Assembly (NCBI GenBank): GCA_029204225.1
Contig: CM055112.1
Location: forward strand, 26,239,922 to 26,303,921
Direction of reading: 5' to 3'
DNA from: Diphasiastrum complanatum
Lineage: Eukaryota > Streptophyta > Lycopodiopsida > Lycopodiales > Lycopodiaceae
Length of the DNA stretch: 64,000 bases
Made by a program: the position numbers and the translations under genes. Under the pieces are notes generated by a model that ran no database searches, was not told the origin of the DNA, and saw only the letters and a program-made list of their open reading frames with translations. Shown piece by piece: positions 1 through 10,460 of this stretch; position 1 is the first letter of the stretch, and each line of letters begins with the position of its first letter.

Positions 1-1357
1 TTTTAACTTCCAACACTTACCTAATAAATTATTATCCTTAGTTTGACTAGAAATATCAAACAAGTACTCAGAGATAGAACGATCTTTCAAATATGTGCCC
101 TGGAATATAAACTCAGGTTTGGAAAGTACACTAAGCGCTGAATTTTCCATCAGGGTTTCACTCTCTATAAGTCAGTAACATCACCTTCATGTAAAAACCT
201 TTGCATGAAACACTGGGTGAAGTATTACCTAACTCATAAGGTTAGAGTTAAAGAAATTGACAATTACAATATGAAATTATCCACAACCTCTTGTAGACAA
301 TTCATAAATGCTTCTTCAAATACTCTTAGAAATTCCAAAAGTCTAGGGTATAACAGTTCATCCTACTAGAATTTCTAGGAGATCCATTAAGATAAAAAAT
401 GATCTTAACGCAACTCTGAGTAAACCAAAAATACCTTATATCCTATGCACATAAGGTTTTTTTGATGAATCTAAATGATTCACAAATCTTGTGTCTTACA
501 AGCAATATACCTCAAAACAAACAGTTTATGGTGAATTCTCTTCACACCTAATCGTTTTACGAGTAACTTCATCCAGGAGTAACTCAGCTACTCAAGTTAA
601 TTGATCAATGATTTAGAAATCTCAAATGCCCAGGTGCAGATCTCAATTGTACTAGTAAAACACCACATTTAGATTCTTATCCAAATCATTTCTAAGTTAA
701 TGTATAAATCTCCCATAAAAAGATCTGTTAACTTTGCAAGTATTTGTTCTAACAATACTTGATCATATGTCTACGTTCACCGATTGGTTTAGGTGCACCA
801 AATAAACCTAGTAGCCAGGAACACATAGTAGATCCATACAAGATTCTATGCATAAGAGACAACCTGGGTTTAAGAAATTGAAACACAATCACCTTGGAAT
901 TTACCTGAATTTCAAGTCTATTCATACAAGTAGTAATTCATACGATGATAACAGTCCTTCAGAAATGTAACTTCATGTTGGAAGGAATCATATGAAGTCA
1001 TTTTGATGTCTAGTGTTTGAGATATTATTAAGAAGTAAAGGTTTAAGAAAGCAAAAAATGGTTTTAAGGGTTTCTGATTTTGTAAATGGTGAGATACCCA
1101 CTTGGGATTCGGATTAAACCTCAGAATTTTACAAAATACCCCACAAAATTTGACCAATGGTTTAGATTGACATCGAATAATTATCGAAGCCTACCATTGT
1201 CAATCAGATCCTTATGGTCCTAGAACCTCCCCTTTGGAATTACTAATGTCCCATACCACCAGCTTTCCCTCCAAAAAGATCCTTAACCCCTTAATCTGAC
1301 TTTTCTAGAGATCCACTTATCCATCTAGCTGTCTTATAATCCTTATAGGAAAATATC
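1..1357. other. Unassigned AT-rich flank
   Basis: No convincing gene or repeat is seen. The longest ORF (918-1157, minus) has no recognisable domain. This is the host side of the insertion site of the Copia element starting at 1363. The matching host sequence resumes at 10945. Confidence 0.5.
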
Positions 1358-1362
1358 TTCAC
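1358..1362. repeat. Left target-site duplication (ttcac)
   Basis: The five bases ttcac lie directly before the TGTTGG start of the left LTR. The same five bases recur at 10940-10944 directly after the right LTR. A perfect 5-bp duplication is the expected scar of Copia integrase. Confidence 0.9.
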
Positions 1363-1835
1363 TGTTGGAATGTAAATGGAATATTTTACATTACCATAGG
1401 TTACTTTGACCCAAAGGGTCGAGAGTTGTGTAACCATGGTCATTTATTATATTAGGCCTATTAAACTTAGAGTTAGCTAATTTAGTATAAAATTAACTTG
1501 GTAGGGACTCATGGGTCCACTAGGCCTAATTGTGACATTGAGTACCCCAACTTGACATATTTGGAGGTACCTTATTCTTTCTATGTAACTTATAGAAAGT
1601 TGGATAGTCAAGTAGTTGGATAGCCAATAGTCATGAAGTTAGATAGTCATCTTGGACTATATATATGTGTGCATCCCATTTGTATGAGACACTTTTGTAA
1701 GCAATACTGACTATTCTCCTTGGCTGTCCACGAGTTTCTACAAGAGGGTTTCTAGCCATCTCTCTCTTTCTTTTGAGAATGCTTTGTGTGATTGAATAGT
1801 TAAGATCCTGGATCCTTAAGCTTCTATTTCTTACA
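1363..1835 (+). repeat. Left LTR of the Copia element
   Basis: 473 bp, starts TGTTGGAATG and ends CTTACA, followed at once by a primer-binding site. A TATA-like run (tatatatat) at about 1658-1666 could serve as the element's promoter. It aligns along its whole length with 10461-10939. Confidence 0.93.
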
Positions 1836-1847
1836 TGGTATCAGAGC
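1836..1847 (+). other. Primer-binding site
   Basis: TGGTATCAGAGC directly follows the LTR. This is the usual plant Copia primer site, complementary to the 3' end of initiator tRNA-Met. Confidence 0.88.
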
Positions 1848-1935
1848 CTTTAAGTGATCATATTGCTTGCAAGAGGGCACCCAATAGGAAGCTATCTTCT
1901 TCCCTTTATGCTGAAAATTTTAGATTTACTTCTTA

Positions 1936-3246
1936 AATGAAGATACATGTGTTTTGGACACATTTCTTGCTGACCTTTTAATTGCTAAAGGTTTGTGGGA
2001 AGTAGGTAATGGTGACGAAGAGAGGCCGCCTACCTTGGCACCTATTACACCATCTAGAACAACTACTTCATCATCTACGGAGGTGTCTTCAGATGAGCAA
2101 AGGAAATGGGATCGACGAGATGCGCAAGCACATTCCGTCATTGCATTATCAGTGAAGAGATCTATCCTTCCTCATATTAGATCATGCAAGATTTCCAAAA
2201 GTGCTTGGGAGACTCTTGCCAAGATGTTTAAAGTAAAGAATGGGGCAAAAGTGGTATAGCTTCGAAATCAACTTTCTATCTTGAAGATGCAAGAAGGTGA
2301 TTTGCTTACAAACCACTTGACGAAGATCAAGGATTTTCGAGAGGAGCTTCTTAGTATTGATGAGGTGATTGAGAACTCACAATTTGTATCTATTACTCTC
2401 AACTCTCTTCCTAATTCTTACCTTCCATTTGTGTCATCATTGAGCATTTCTCTTAGGGGACAACAAATCTCCTTCGACGAACTTGTTGGCTTACTTCTTC
2501 AAGAAGAGCAAACAAAGATCAACTTTGGTGAACAAGAAGATCAAGCTTTCTTTGCAAAAGGCAAAGGCAAAGGCAAGTGGAAAGGGAAGCCTTCTTTCAA
2601 ATCTTCCAAAGATGATAAAAAATCTAAGGAAGCTCAGGATCAAGGCTCCAAGAAGAAGGGTAAGTGCCACTATTGCAAGAAGTTTGGGCATCATATCAAA
2701 GAATGTAGGAAGAGGCTTGCAAAGGAAAAAGAGAAAGGTAACGATACAAGTACCGCAATCATTGCTTTGGAACAACAATTTGGAAAGGAGGATAATCTTT
2801 TCAATAATGATTATGCTTTTGTCACTAATAATCTCATCTCTCTTCAAGACGAGATTTCTGCCACTTCAAATCTTGCTGGTTTTTCAGCAGAAAAAACAGC
2901 TCATCTTCAGCTTTACAAGTTGCTTTTTTTTTCATCTATTGATTGGGTGGTTGATAGCGGTGCCACACACCATATGACTTATCACAAAGAAGTCTTCACA
3001 AAGTTTGTAAAAGTGCATGATGGAAGCAAAGTTCAAGGTGTTGATAACACCTCTTATCCTATCAAAGGTATTGGAGTGATCCCCATTATCTTACCCAATG
3101 GTGAGGAGAAGTACATTCGTAATGTACTTTGTGTTCCAAAAATAAAAAAGAATCTCACTTCGGTGTATACAATTATGAACCAAGGATTGGTTGTGGAATT
3201 CAAAAAGACAAATGTCTTATCAAAGACCCAAAGAGATCTCTTATGA
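1936..3246 (+). pseudogene. Copia gag-protease, broken
   Basis: Capsid-like gag followed by a basic Lys/Gly-rich stretch and one zinc knuckle (CHYCKKFGHHIKEC, C-x2-C-x4-H-x4-C). Then comes an aspartic protease with the active-site context DSGATHHM near 2955 and the flap-side motif VLCVPKIKKNL. A TAG at 2257-2259 replaces a Gln codon of the usual QLRNQL context. The frame shifts near 3210, where protease-to-pre-integrase homology moves to another frame. The protein would form virus-like particles and mature them, but the breaks make it inactive. Confidence 0.88.
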
Positions 3247-3862
3247 TCATTGCTTCGGGAACATGACGTGGTGGATTGTTCCTTATGGATACCTGTGAGT
3301 GAAGAGCTTCATCATCTTTTTGTCTTGTTGCATCAAGTTCACATTCTTTGGAGTTGGCTGAATTATGGCATGCTAGGTTTGGACATCTCAACTTTGCTAG
3401 CTTGAAGATGTTGAAGAGATTCAATATGGTTGAAGACATTCCTAATATTGAGCATCCCGAAGGACATGCATGCGAAGGATGCATACTTGGAAAATTTTAA
3501 AGGCAAGCTTTTCCAATTGATGGAACTATTAGAGTTGACGGCAAATTTGATTTGGTTCATAGTGATGTATGTGGTCCAATGAGGATCCATTGGAAGGTGT
3601 AAGTACTTTGTTACTTTTATTGATGACCTTTCAAGATTTACATGGATTTATCCTATGAAGGCAAAATCTGAAGTTTTTCAACGCTTTAAGGATTTTCTAG
3701 CAATGATAGAAAACCAGTTTGGGCACTCTTTGAAGATCTTACGTACCGACCGAGGAGGGGAATATATAAAGAATACGTTCGGTACTTATCTTCAAAGCAA
3801 AGGTATTCATCATCAAATGACAACTCCTTACACACCTCAACAAAATGGTGTTGCCGAGGCTA
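3247..3862 (+). pseudogene. Copia GAG-pre-integrase and integrase, truncated
   Basis: The zinc-binding pre-integrase segment is visible (LWHARFGHLNF, then CEGCILGKF followed by a stop). After it comes the integrase core with the first catalytic Asp in LVHSDVCGP, the second in ILRTDRGGEY and the last Glu in QQNGVAEA. Several stops and at least one frameshift (near 3600) break it. Homology stops at about 3862, where the nested element begins, so the integrase C-terminus and the following RT are missing. Confidence 0.87.
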
Positions 3863-3896
3863 GGGGCCAACTGGGAGGGAAAATAGTGCGCCCTTG
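3860..3896 (-). repeat. LTR fragment at left edge of nested element
   Basis: About 37 bp nearly identical, in the same orientation, to an internal part of the right LTR around 9035-9071 (shared core ccaactgggagggaaaat). It abuts the truncated Copia integrase. Confidence 0.75.
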
Positions 3897-4730
3897 AAGG
3901 TACCGTTGGCCATTGCTACTTCTCATTCATGGGCCTTATGGATACCTTGGGCTTTTGACTATGCTGGTGCACATTTCTCCATTTTAGCTATCCTTTGTTA
4001 GGATTATCTCTTTATGATCCATGTTTCCTGGCATATCGCTTGCTTTTCCATGCTACTACAGCGTGCCTGTCATCCTGCTTATGTTCCTACTCCTTGGTGC
4101 TGGTCTTCTGATGCTGCTATCTATTCTTGGGGCACCTATATCACTGAGTTTGCACATATGGTTGATGGTTACGTGTATGATGCGGCTATTCGCGATGAGT
4201 GTCCATCTCTTTTCCAGTTTCCTTATTGGCTTCCCATTGCTGATGCAGTTCTACCTTCTCGGGCTTTTTGGATACCTTGGTATGATGCCCCTATCTTTTG
4301 GGCTGATCCTCTACTATCTTGGGCATTACGGATACCTTGGCATTCCTGGTTGCTGCTTGATCTTCTTCTGGTTCCTTGGCATTCCTGGTTGTTCCATATT
4401 GCTTGGTCTTAGATGACGCGGCCGAGATGTTCCCTTCGTCGCCATGATGTTGATCTTGAGCTGTTCCCTTTCTTACCAGCTGCCATTCACCAGGTTCGCC
4501 TTCACCATAGTCAATGCTGCCGGCAGATTTAGTTTTTGGTCCTGTTGAGGAGGCCACATGGGAGCCTATTGATGTCTTTTGTCATACACCATCACTTGCG
4601 GATCAGGATCGTGCTCCTTTTGCACTGGTTGATTCCTCTACATCAGATGCTGCTCTAGTTCTTGCTGCTGTTTGATCCAGTTTCTTTTCGGTAGTTGGGT
4701 CTTTTTTTTTGTGTCGGGGAGAGTTATGGA
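3897..4730 (+). mobile_element. Inverted 3' internal arm of the nested element
   Basis: Degenerate region with repeated phrases such as tggataccttgg and ggcattcctggtt. Similar phrases occur in the opposite orientation near 5500-5560, so it is an inverted copy of the element's 3' internal region. It ends in a G-rich polypurine-like tract (tcggggagag, about 4715-4730) just before an LTR start. The Trp/Leu-rich ORFs across it are not credible genes. Confidence 0.55.
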
Positions 4731-4884
4731 CTCGGCTCATTACATTCGCCGCGTCCATTTACATTTACTTTACTTTATGCATAAGCAGGCCTTGGGTCCT
4801 TTTTTATTCATTAGTGACACTTAGACTATATGGTTGGCCTTTGGCCTTATTATTCATTATTAGGCCATTTGGACATATTACTAG
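4731..4884 (+). repeat. Half LTR, plus orientation
   Basis: Begins AGTTATGGAC and runs through tggacatattact. It matches the first third of the LTR at 8809-9261 read on the minus strand, so the two are inverted relative to each other. It stops abruptly and joins minus-oriented internal sequence. Confidence 0.8.
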
Positions 4885-5627
4885 ATAGCAACAAATCTAG
4901 AAATAGTAGAGGCCACAACTGAAAAAGTGTAACTGAAAAACTCATCCAGAAAGACCTCATATGGACATACCAAGCCATCATAGGATACACCAAAAACGGA
5001 TGGAGAATCGGATGACCCATTGGAAATGGCCGCAAGTGTAATCCCAAAGTACACACCAGGCGCACAAGTGAGGAATAGAAGAAATGCACTGGAACGAGGA
5101 ACAGGATCTGCAACATCAGTAGCAAGCATCGGAGCAATATCCACTTGTAGTTGGGAATGAGTATCAAAGCACATATGAGCAACACTGAAGTATATGGCGG
5201 CAACATCCCCAAAAACTATCCAAGAGAGGAGAAGGAACTCTCTCAAGGCACCATGTTGGTCTCGGAACACCAGAACAAAGTGGCAACTCAGCATCGGAGC
5301 CCAGCGATATGGAGCAACCCGAAATGACGGGGAACCTAAAGATCACCCGGACAAATAGTAGCTGGAACGGAGGCAATAACCCAAGCCATCAGTATACGCC
5401 AAGCCTAACAATGAGCAACAATCCAAGGAACAGATAGAGCCACATGCATAATCATAGAGATATCCGCACCATAGGCGATCAGTAATATGGAAAAACCAGC
5501 ACCAATCAACAGGTCCAAATGAAAACCAAGCTATATGTAATAACCAGGAATGCCATATATCCATAGCATCGGCATGGACTGCAACAAATCTATATGTAGA
5601 AACACAAGGAGACTGAAGGATGCCCGT
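4885..5627 (-). pseudogene. Degenerate tail downstream of the Gypsy-like gag-protease ORF
   Basis: Minus-strand open stretches continue after the stop of the 762-aa ORF but in shifting frames and with no RT, RNase H or integrase motif. Part of it is the inverted counterpart of 3897-4730. Confidence 0.45.
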
Positions 5628-7916
5628 TTACTCATCTAGAAAGATCCCAGCATATAAATACCCTAGATAAGTAATAGTGACCATCTCGCAAATATCCTCG
5701 GATGGAAAATGTGTAAGGGTAAGGGCCAAAGGCGCATGAATCATGTAAGGAACCGTAGAAATATCATGAGGCGGTTCACAAACCTCAAGCAGAGATCCAT
5801 GGAGTAAAGCGAAAGAAGATACAACCTGATCACCAATAGCGAGGGAACCATCAAACGTGTACCCGTGAAGAACCCCATAGAAATCAGTAGGAACATCAGC
5901 CATAACGGACTCAAGAGATGGAGATATAGAGACCAATGGAAAAGATACTGCACCAACCACCGAACCGGGAGGGCTATCTGAGGTATGCGCAAAAGCAATA
6001 GTAGAAATACCACCAAGGTATATGGCCTGAATATCAATGAAACCAGGAATGACCACTGAATACAATATCTGTGAATCAAGGCATATAGGCACAAGGCACA
6101 CAACAACAACCTGTAAATCCGAAGGAGCCATGAACTGCTTCCCGGTAACCAACTGATAGTCACCCTGGGAATCAGTACCAGCAAGTGAATGATGTTGACC
6201 AACATGAGGAAAGGAAAGTGTCTGCTGAGAGAGATCCACAGCAACAGTACCAAGTGAAGAGAACCAGGCTGCACCAAAAATAATTTCATAGTGCTTCAGA
6301 GAAATGATGTAGAAATCTGCCTGACCAAAAAAATCACCAAAGCGATAATCCAAGCCCTGAATCATCTGAGAACTGGGAAAAGAATGGGAACGAGCAACCT
6401 CAACACTGAGAGGCTGGGAAGCAGGAACAGGTGTAGCACGAATCCTGGTGGAAATGTACCTGTTAATAAATGAATGTGTACTGCATGTATCCACTAAAGC
6501 AATATACTCTTGCCCCGCATCTAGAATAATATGATCCACAAATGGAAAAACATACGTAGGCATAATAACAGAATCTGAAACCGTAGACCCATGAATAATA
6601 TCGAAATAAGGAGCATAGGCGACAACATCTATAGCATGACGGTCAGGAACACGAGTAGCATCAAAGTACTCAACAACAATATCAAAGCATGGAACAACAT
6701 CATCAATAGGATCATAGCATGCTATGTCAGTATCAAGGACCATATCAGCCGCAACCTGTATATGTGAATCAGCATCAGTAGTAACCTGTATATGTGACTC
6801 TGACTCACTATGGAATACAATGATGAGCTCAGGTAGATCAATAACTATCTCAAGTAAATCAGGCAACTTGCTCAAACTGTGTGATATAGGATCTTGAAGG
6901 TCAGCAAACTCTACAGACGTGTAACGTCGGACAAAAGCAGGTCGAGGGTCCACAATGCAAGGAACTGGAACTGAAGGGGCAGGTGTAGGGGTGGACATAG
7001 CGGGAAAAGATGAAGCAAAAGGATGGGGTCGGGAGAAGCGGGAAGGAAGGGTGTCAGAGTACTTGTGCTGTAAAGTACTGGCAAGAGACATCACCTCAAC
7101 AAGTGTGGGAGGACGGAAGGAAGAGACATCGTAACATAAGGCACCACGAAGCTCAGCAATGTAACGAGAAATAAGCTCAGTGGGCGGTAGATCTGTGAAA
7201 AGATAAGAAAGCTCCATAAACTGATCTGTATAAAAAGCAAGGTCACTGGTCCGAGTGAGACTACGGAATGTATCACGTTGGCGGTCGAGCCACTGGGGAT
7301 CAATCATAACACGGCGAAAGGTATGCCATATATGGAGCCCTTCTCGATCAGAATCAGCTCGATAAACTTGCCACCACGTGGCAGTGCGTCCATCTAAGTG
7401 TAAAGCAACCAACTGGATCTTCTGAGTTTCAGTCTTAGGGTAGATCTGAAAATATGTGTCAAGCTTAGCAAACCAATTCTCTAATAAGTTCCCATCAGAG
7501 GAACCGGAATAGGTAGCAAGCTGTACCCTATCACGAAAGTCTCGAGCAAAGTGTGGCTCAGGAACTGGGGGACGTGGAAAGAAACCAGGAGGTGGGTTAG
7601 GTGGAATGAACGGTCCACCACCAGGCTGACTAGTAGAAGAAGATGGAAATCCAAATGGAGGGGGAGTCCCAAATGAAGGAAAGACATGAGCTTTTCCAGG
7701 ACCATGAGGCTGTAAAGAATCAATATGTGACTGCATAGTAGGAAAGCCGGTCATAACTGTATCGAAGCGAAGAATGAGGCCAGAAAGGGTTTCATCCATG
7801 CGCTGAAACCGATCGGATAAGTTTTCCTGAACAGTTTCACTCGGGGTAGGTGAATGTGCCATAATGATAGTAGAAGGAATAGACGAAAACTTGAGGGAGC
7901 GGACTCTTGTCGTCAC
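5628..7916 (-). CDS. Gypsy-type gag-protease polyprotein, non-autonomous element
   Basis: Intact 762-codon ORF. Residues about 1-120 are a Pro/Gly/Phe-rich leader after a short predicted helix. About 125-300 form a Ty3/Gypsy capsid domain, with the typical signature ENWFAKLDTYF and, further on, ATWWQVY and FMELSYLF. Residues 300-460 are a variable acidic linker, and about 465-570 a retropepsin-like fold (YIALVDTCSTHSFI). The catalytic D-T/S-G triad reads DTC, so the usual Gly is replaced and proteolysis is doubtful. No CCHC knuckle is visible. The C-terminal 190 residues are unassigned, and no polymerase follows. The open frame in an otherwise decayed setting suggests a fairly young insertion. 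Confidence 0.82.
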   Translation of the reverse strand: MTTRVRSLKFSSIPSTIIMAHSPTPSETVQENLSDRFQRMDETLSGLILRFDTVMTGFPTMQSHIDSLQPHGPGKAHVFPSFGTPPPFGFPSSSTSQPGGGPFIPPNPPPGFFPRPPVPEPHFARDFRDRVQLATYSGSSDGNLLENWFAKLDTYFQIYPKTETQKIQLVALHLDGRTATWWQVYRADSDREGLHIWHTFRRVMIDPQWLDRQRDTFRSLTRTSDLAFYTDQFMELSYLFTDLPPTELISRYIAELRGALCYDVSSFRPPTLVEVMSLASTLQHKYSDTLPSRFSRPHPFASSFPAMSTPTPAPSVPVPCIVDPRPAFVRRYTSVEFADLQDPISHSLSKLPDLLEIVIDLPELIIVFHSESESHIQVTTDADSHIQVAADMVLDTDIACYDPIDDVVPCFDIVVEYFDATRVPDRHAIDVVAYAPYFDIIHGSTVSDSVIMPTYVFPFVDHIILDAGQEYIALVDTCSTHSFINRYISTRIRATPVPASQPLSVEVARSHSFPSSQMIQGLDYRFGDFFGQADFYIISLKHYEIIFGAAWFSSLGTVAVDLSQQTLSFPHVGQHHSLAGTDSQGDYQLVTGKQFMAPSDLQVVVVCLVPICLDSQILYSVVIPGFIDIQAIYLGGISTIAFAHTSDSPPGSVVGAVSFPLVSISPSLESVMADVPTDFYGVLHGYTFDGSLAIGDQVVSSFALLHGSLLEVCEPPHDISTVPYMIHAPLALTLTHFPSEDICEMVTITYLGYLYAGIFLDE

Positions 7917-8794
7917 CCCAAATTAGTCTATTAAAACCAATATTATCGCAACTAAGAAAGGGCAGCAATCAGCAAATGGAAAAAGTGAAAATGAAGGTTG
8001 TAAAAATGCGCTGTACAGCTAGGAGGGAAATGTCAAATTGGAATATTAAACGGAGTCGGAATTCCGTAAAATGTGATTGAGGATGGGCGCTGGAGAGCCT
8101 TTTGCTGTAAAAGATGGCTGGAAACGGATAAAATAATAGGCAAAAGTGACAAGTCGGAAGGGCTGGGGCAGTGATGAACAAGCTGCAGGATTTTGGCAAT
8201 TTGGAATAGCAAACGATTACGGAATTGGGTGATTTTTGGATAGGAGGCTAAAGAGAGAGAGAGAGAGAGCTGAAGATCCAAGCTGAAAATGGGTGCTGGG
8301 CAGCAGCTAGTAAGATCCACAAATGTCTTGCAACATGATGGAAAAAACCGCTGAAAATGGTGATGACGTAGGGCGCTGAACAGCCTCCAAACAATCAGCA
8401 AAATGGGTCGAAGATGGCAAGGTAGTAGGGCTCTGGGCAGTAGCTACCAAAATTCGCACATTATCTGAAAAAAAAATGGAGAAAACCACTAAAAATGGTG
8501 ATGAAATAGGGCGTTGGACAGCCTCCAATCAAGCCATGAAATGGGCAGCAAATCGGTGGAGAAAATCGACGAAAGTGACAAGGTAGTAGGGCGCTGGCCA
8601 GCCTCTACCAAATCTGGAAAAACGATGGAAAGCTGATGAAAAAATCGACGAAAGTGATGGGTTAGTAGGGCGCTGGACAGCCTCTACTAAATCTGAAAAA
8701 ACGATGGAAATTTGATGAAAAAATTGACAAAAGTGATGGGTTAGTAGGGCGTTGGACAGCCTCTACTAAATCTGAAAAAGTAGTGCACAGGAAA
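7917..8794 (-). other. Leader of the nested element with tandem repeats
   Basis: Untranslated stretch between primer site and gag start. Its upstream half is built of tandem units (see 8340-8780). No ORF of note. Confidence 0.6.
8340..8780. repeat. 79-bp tandem repeats in the leader
   Basis: The phrase tagggcgctggacagcctc recurs with start points near 8587, 8666 and 8745, an exact 79-bp spacing. More diverged copies lie near 8370, 8425 and 8508. Each unit also carries tctgaaaaaacgatgg-like sequence. Confidence 0.85.
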
Positions 8795-8808
8795 GTGCTT
8801 TGATACCA
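8795..8808 (-). other. Primer-binding site of nested element
   Basis: Read on the minus strand this is TGGTATCAAAGCAC, immediately following the LTR end TAACT. It resembles the initiator-tRNA primer site of plant LTR elements. Confidence 0.8.
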
Positions 8809-9261
8809 AGTTACGAATAGAGCCACAACTGATCTAGAGCTAAGCTATGAAAGCATCACATAAGCAAGACTTAAGTTATGAAAGCAGCACATAAGCAAGA
8901 TTTAACCCTAGAAAGCAGGAAAGGGAGAGATTAAGGAGACTAGAGAGAGAGATCAATATCATCAGCTGAATAACAAATGACACAGTTTCCCTACTTATAG
9001 CCAAGAGGAAGCCCTAAAAGGAAGCTTCCGGTGGCTAGGGCCCAACTGGGAGGGAAAATAGTGCGCCCTCCAAGAAGGCCCCCACTCTCCAGTAATATGT
9101 CCAAATGGCCTAATAATGAATAATAGGGCCAAAGGCCAACCATATAGTCTAAGTGTCACTAATGAATAAAAAAGGGCCCAAGGCCTGCTTATGCATAAAG
9201 TAAAGTAAATGTAAATGGACGCGACGAATGTAATGAGACTACATTCGCCGCGTCCATAACT
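8809..9261 (-). repeat. Right (5') LTR of nested element, AGTTA...TAACT ends
   Basis: 453 bp. On the minus strand it starts AGTTATGGAC and ends CGTAACT next to the primer site. The plus-oriented copy at 4731 confirms the AGTTA start. The ends form a short inverted repeat but are not the usual TG...CA. Confidence 0.78.
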
Positions 9262-10450
9262 GAGCAGATGTTGAAACAATCTTTTTTTTTCAAGTCACCG
9301 CAAGTTGATGCATATGATGGATGCATTAGTGAAAAGTTTCAATTTGATGTTTTAGAAAGGCTGAAAAATTCGAGCATTCTTTGGAACCTTTTTGTACTAA
9401 TCGAGGAGAGAGTCAACATGTGTCAATTAGTACTTTTGTCAAAGTGTTAAGAGCGAGCATTTGTTTGGAGAGAATTTTTTATTACTTGAAGAATCTTCTA
9501 TATCATCCCATGCCTCTAGTACTTTTGTTCAAAGTGTTAAGAGCGAGCATTTGTTTGGAGAGAATTTTTCATTACTTGAAGAATCTTCTATGTCATCCCA
9601 TGCCTCTAGTACTTTTGTTCAAAGTGTTAAGAGCGAGCATTTGTTTGGAGAGAATTTTTCATTACTTGAAGAATCTTCTATGTTATCCCATGCCTCTTCG
9701 TGGGACAACTTTGATGACACCATCGTTGATGTATCTCTTGATAGTTTGCCAAATTTTTATGATGAAGACGTTGGACAGCAGGTTCAGTCATCTTCTTTTG
9801 GTCATTTACAGCCCATTTTACATCATGAGCAGTCCATTATGCTTCAGGAACAGCCTGCGGAAGATTATGGACAACATGGTCCATGTTGGGAACACTTTGG
9901 GCAGCAAAGTGTTGAAAAGCCCATAACAGTTCCTTATCGGCTATTGGAGACTTTGCAGGACAACAAAGAAATGTCTTACTACGAAGGGAAGGCACATGCC
10001 TCTTTAAAATCAGTTCCTCTTGCTGATTATTTTGGTTCTACACTTATTCTTCATCATGATGTTGGTACATTGCCTATTCTATGTGAGCAAGTCATTGATG
10101 ATAAGGTTTGGGAGGATGTGATGTCAAAAGAGTTTGGTACTCTTTTTTATTGTCCTTAAGGTAAGAAGTGTTTTCGAATGATGTGGGAGCCTATAATGGA
10201 TTACAAGTCCATGTTTCGATTTATTGTCGAGTTTATGTTGGTTCCCTACTTCGGATGGAGCATGCAAATCCTCACCCTTCGACTAGATGCTTCATTATTA
10301 CGCATTCTTTTCCTTTTATATGTTGGACATGATTGGAGATGAGATTTCGACTACTTCGGTGCGAAGTTTATTTGGTGACGTGAAGTTAGGACAACAAGTT
10401 GCATTTTTCTCTTTCGAGAAGTTACTTCATGTTATGTTATGCATTTCCAT
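9262..10450 (+). pseudogene. Residual Copia coding segment with acidic linker
   Basis: Resumes the outer Copia at a late reverse-transcriptase phrase (EQMLKQSFFFKSPQ), the same phrase seen at about 19220 in a related copy. It then runs into a Ser/Glu-rich linker containing three 30-residue repeats and an acidic stretch ([12 protein letters not shown]). The polymerase core and RNase H are absent. It is broken by frameshifts. The longest open part is 9461-10159. Confidence 0.7.
9434..9703 (+). repeat. Three tandem 90-bp coding repeats
   Basis: The phrase gagcgagcatttgtttggag begins at 9451, 9541 and 9631, an exact 90-bp period. Each unit keeps the frame and encodes 30 residues including KSEHLFGENFSLLEESS. 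Confidence 0.93.
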
Positions 10451-10460
10451 TTAAGGAGGG
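10451..10460 (+). other. Polypurine tract
   Basis: ttaaggaggg lies immediately before the right LTR, where plus-strand DNA synthesis of an LTR element is primed. Confidence 0.8.

Larger units (their letters stand above)
3860..9261 (-). mobile_element. Nested Gypsy-like non-autonomous LTR element
   Basis: This unit interrupts the outer Copia between integrase and a late-RT segment. From right to left on the minus strand it has a 453-bp LTR (8809-9261), a primer-binding site (8795-8808), a long repeat-bearing leader, and a gag-protease ORF (5628-7916). A degenerate tail follows to about 4885. The left end is rearranged: an LTR piece (3860-3896) is followed by a 3'-internal region and a half LTR in the opposite orientation (3897-4884). 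No reverse transcriptase or integrase was seen, so it would depend on a helper. Confidence 0.75.

Noticed and set aside
4014-4416. Trp/Leu-rich plus-strand ORFs with apparent membrane segments
   Set aside because: They lie in the inverted 3' arm of a retroelement and overlap each other in two frames.
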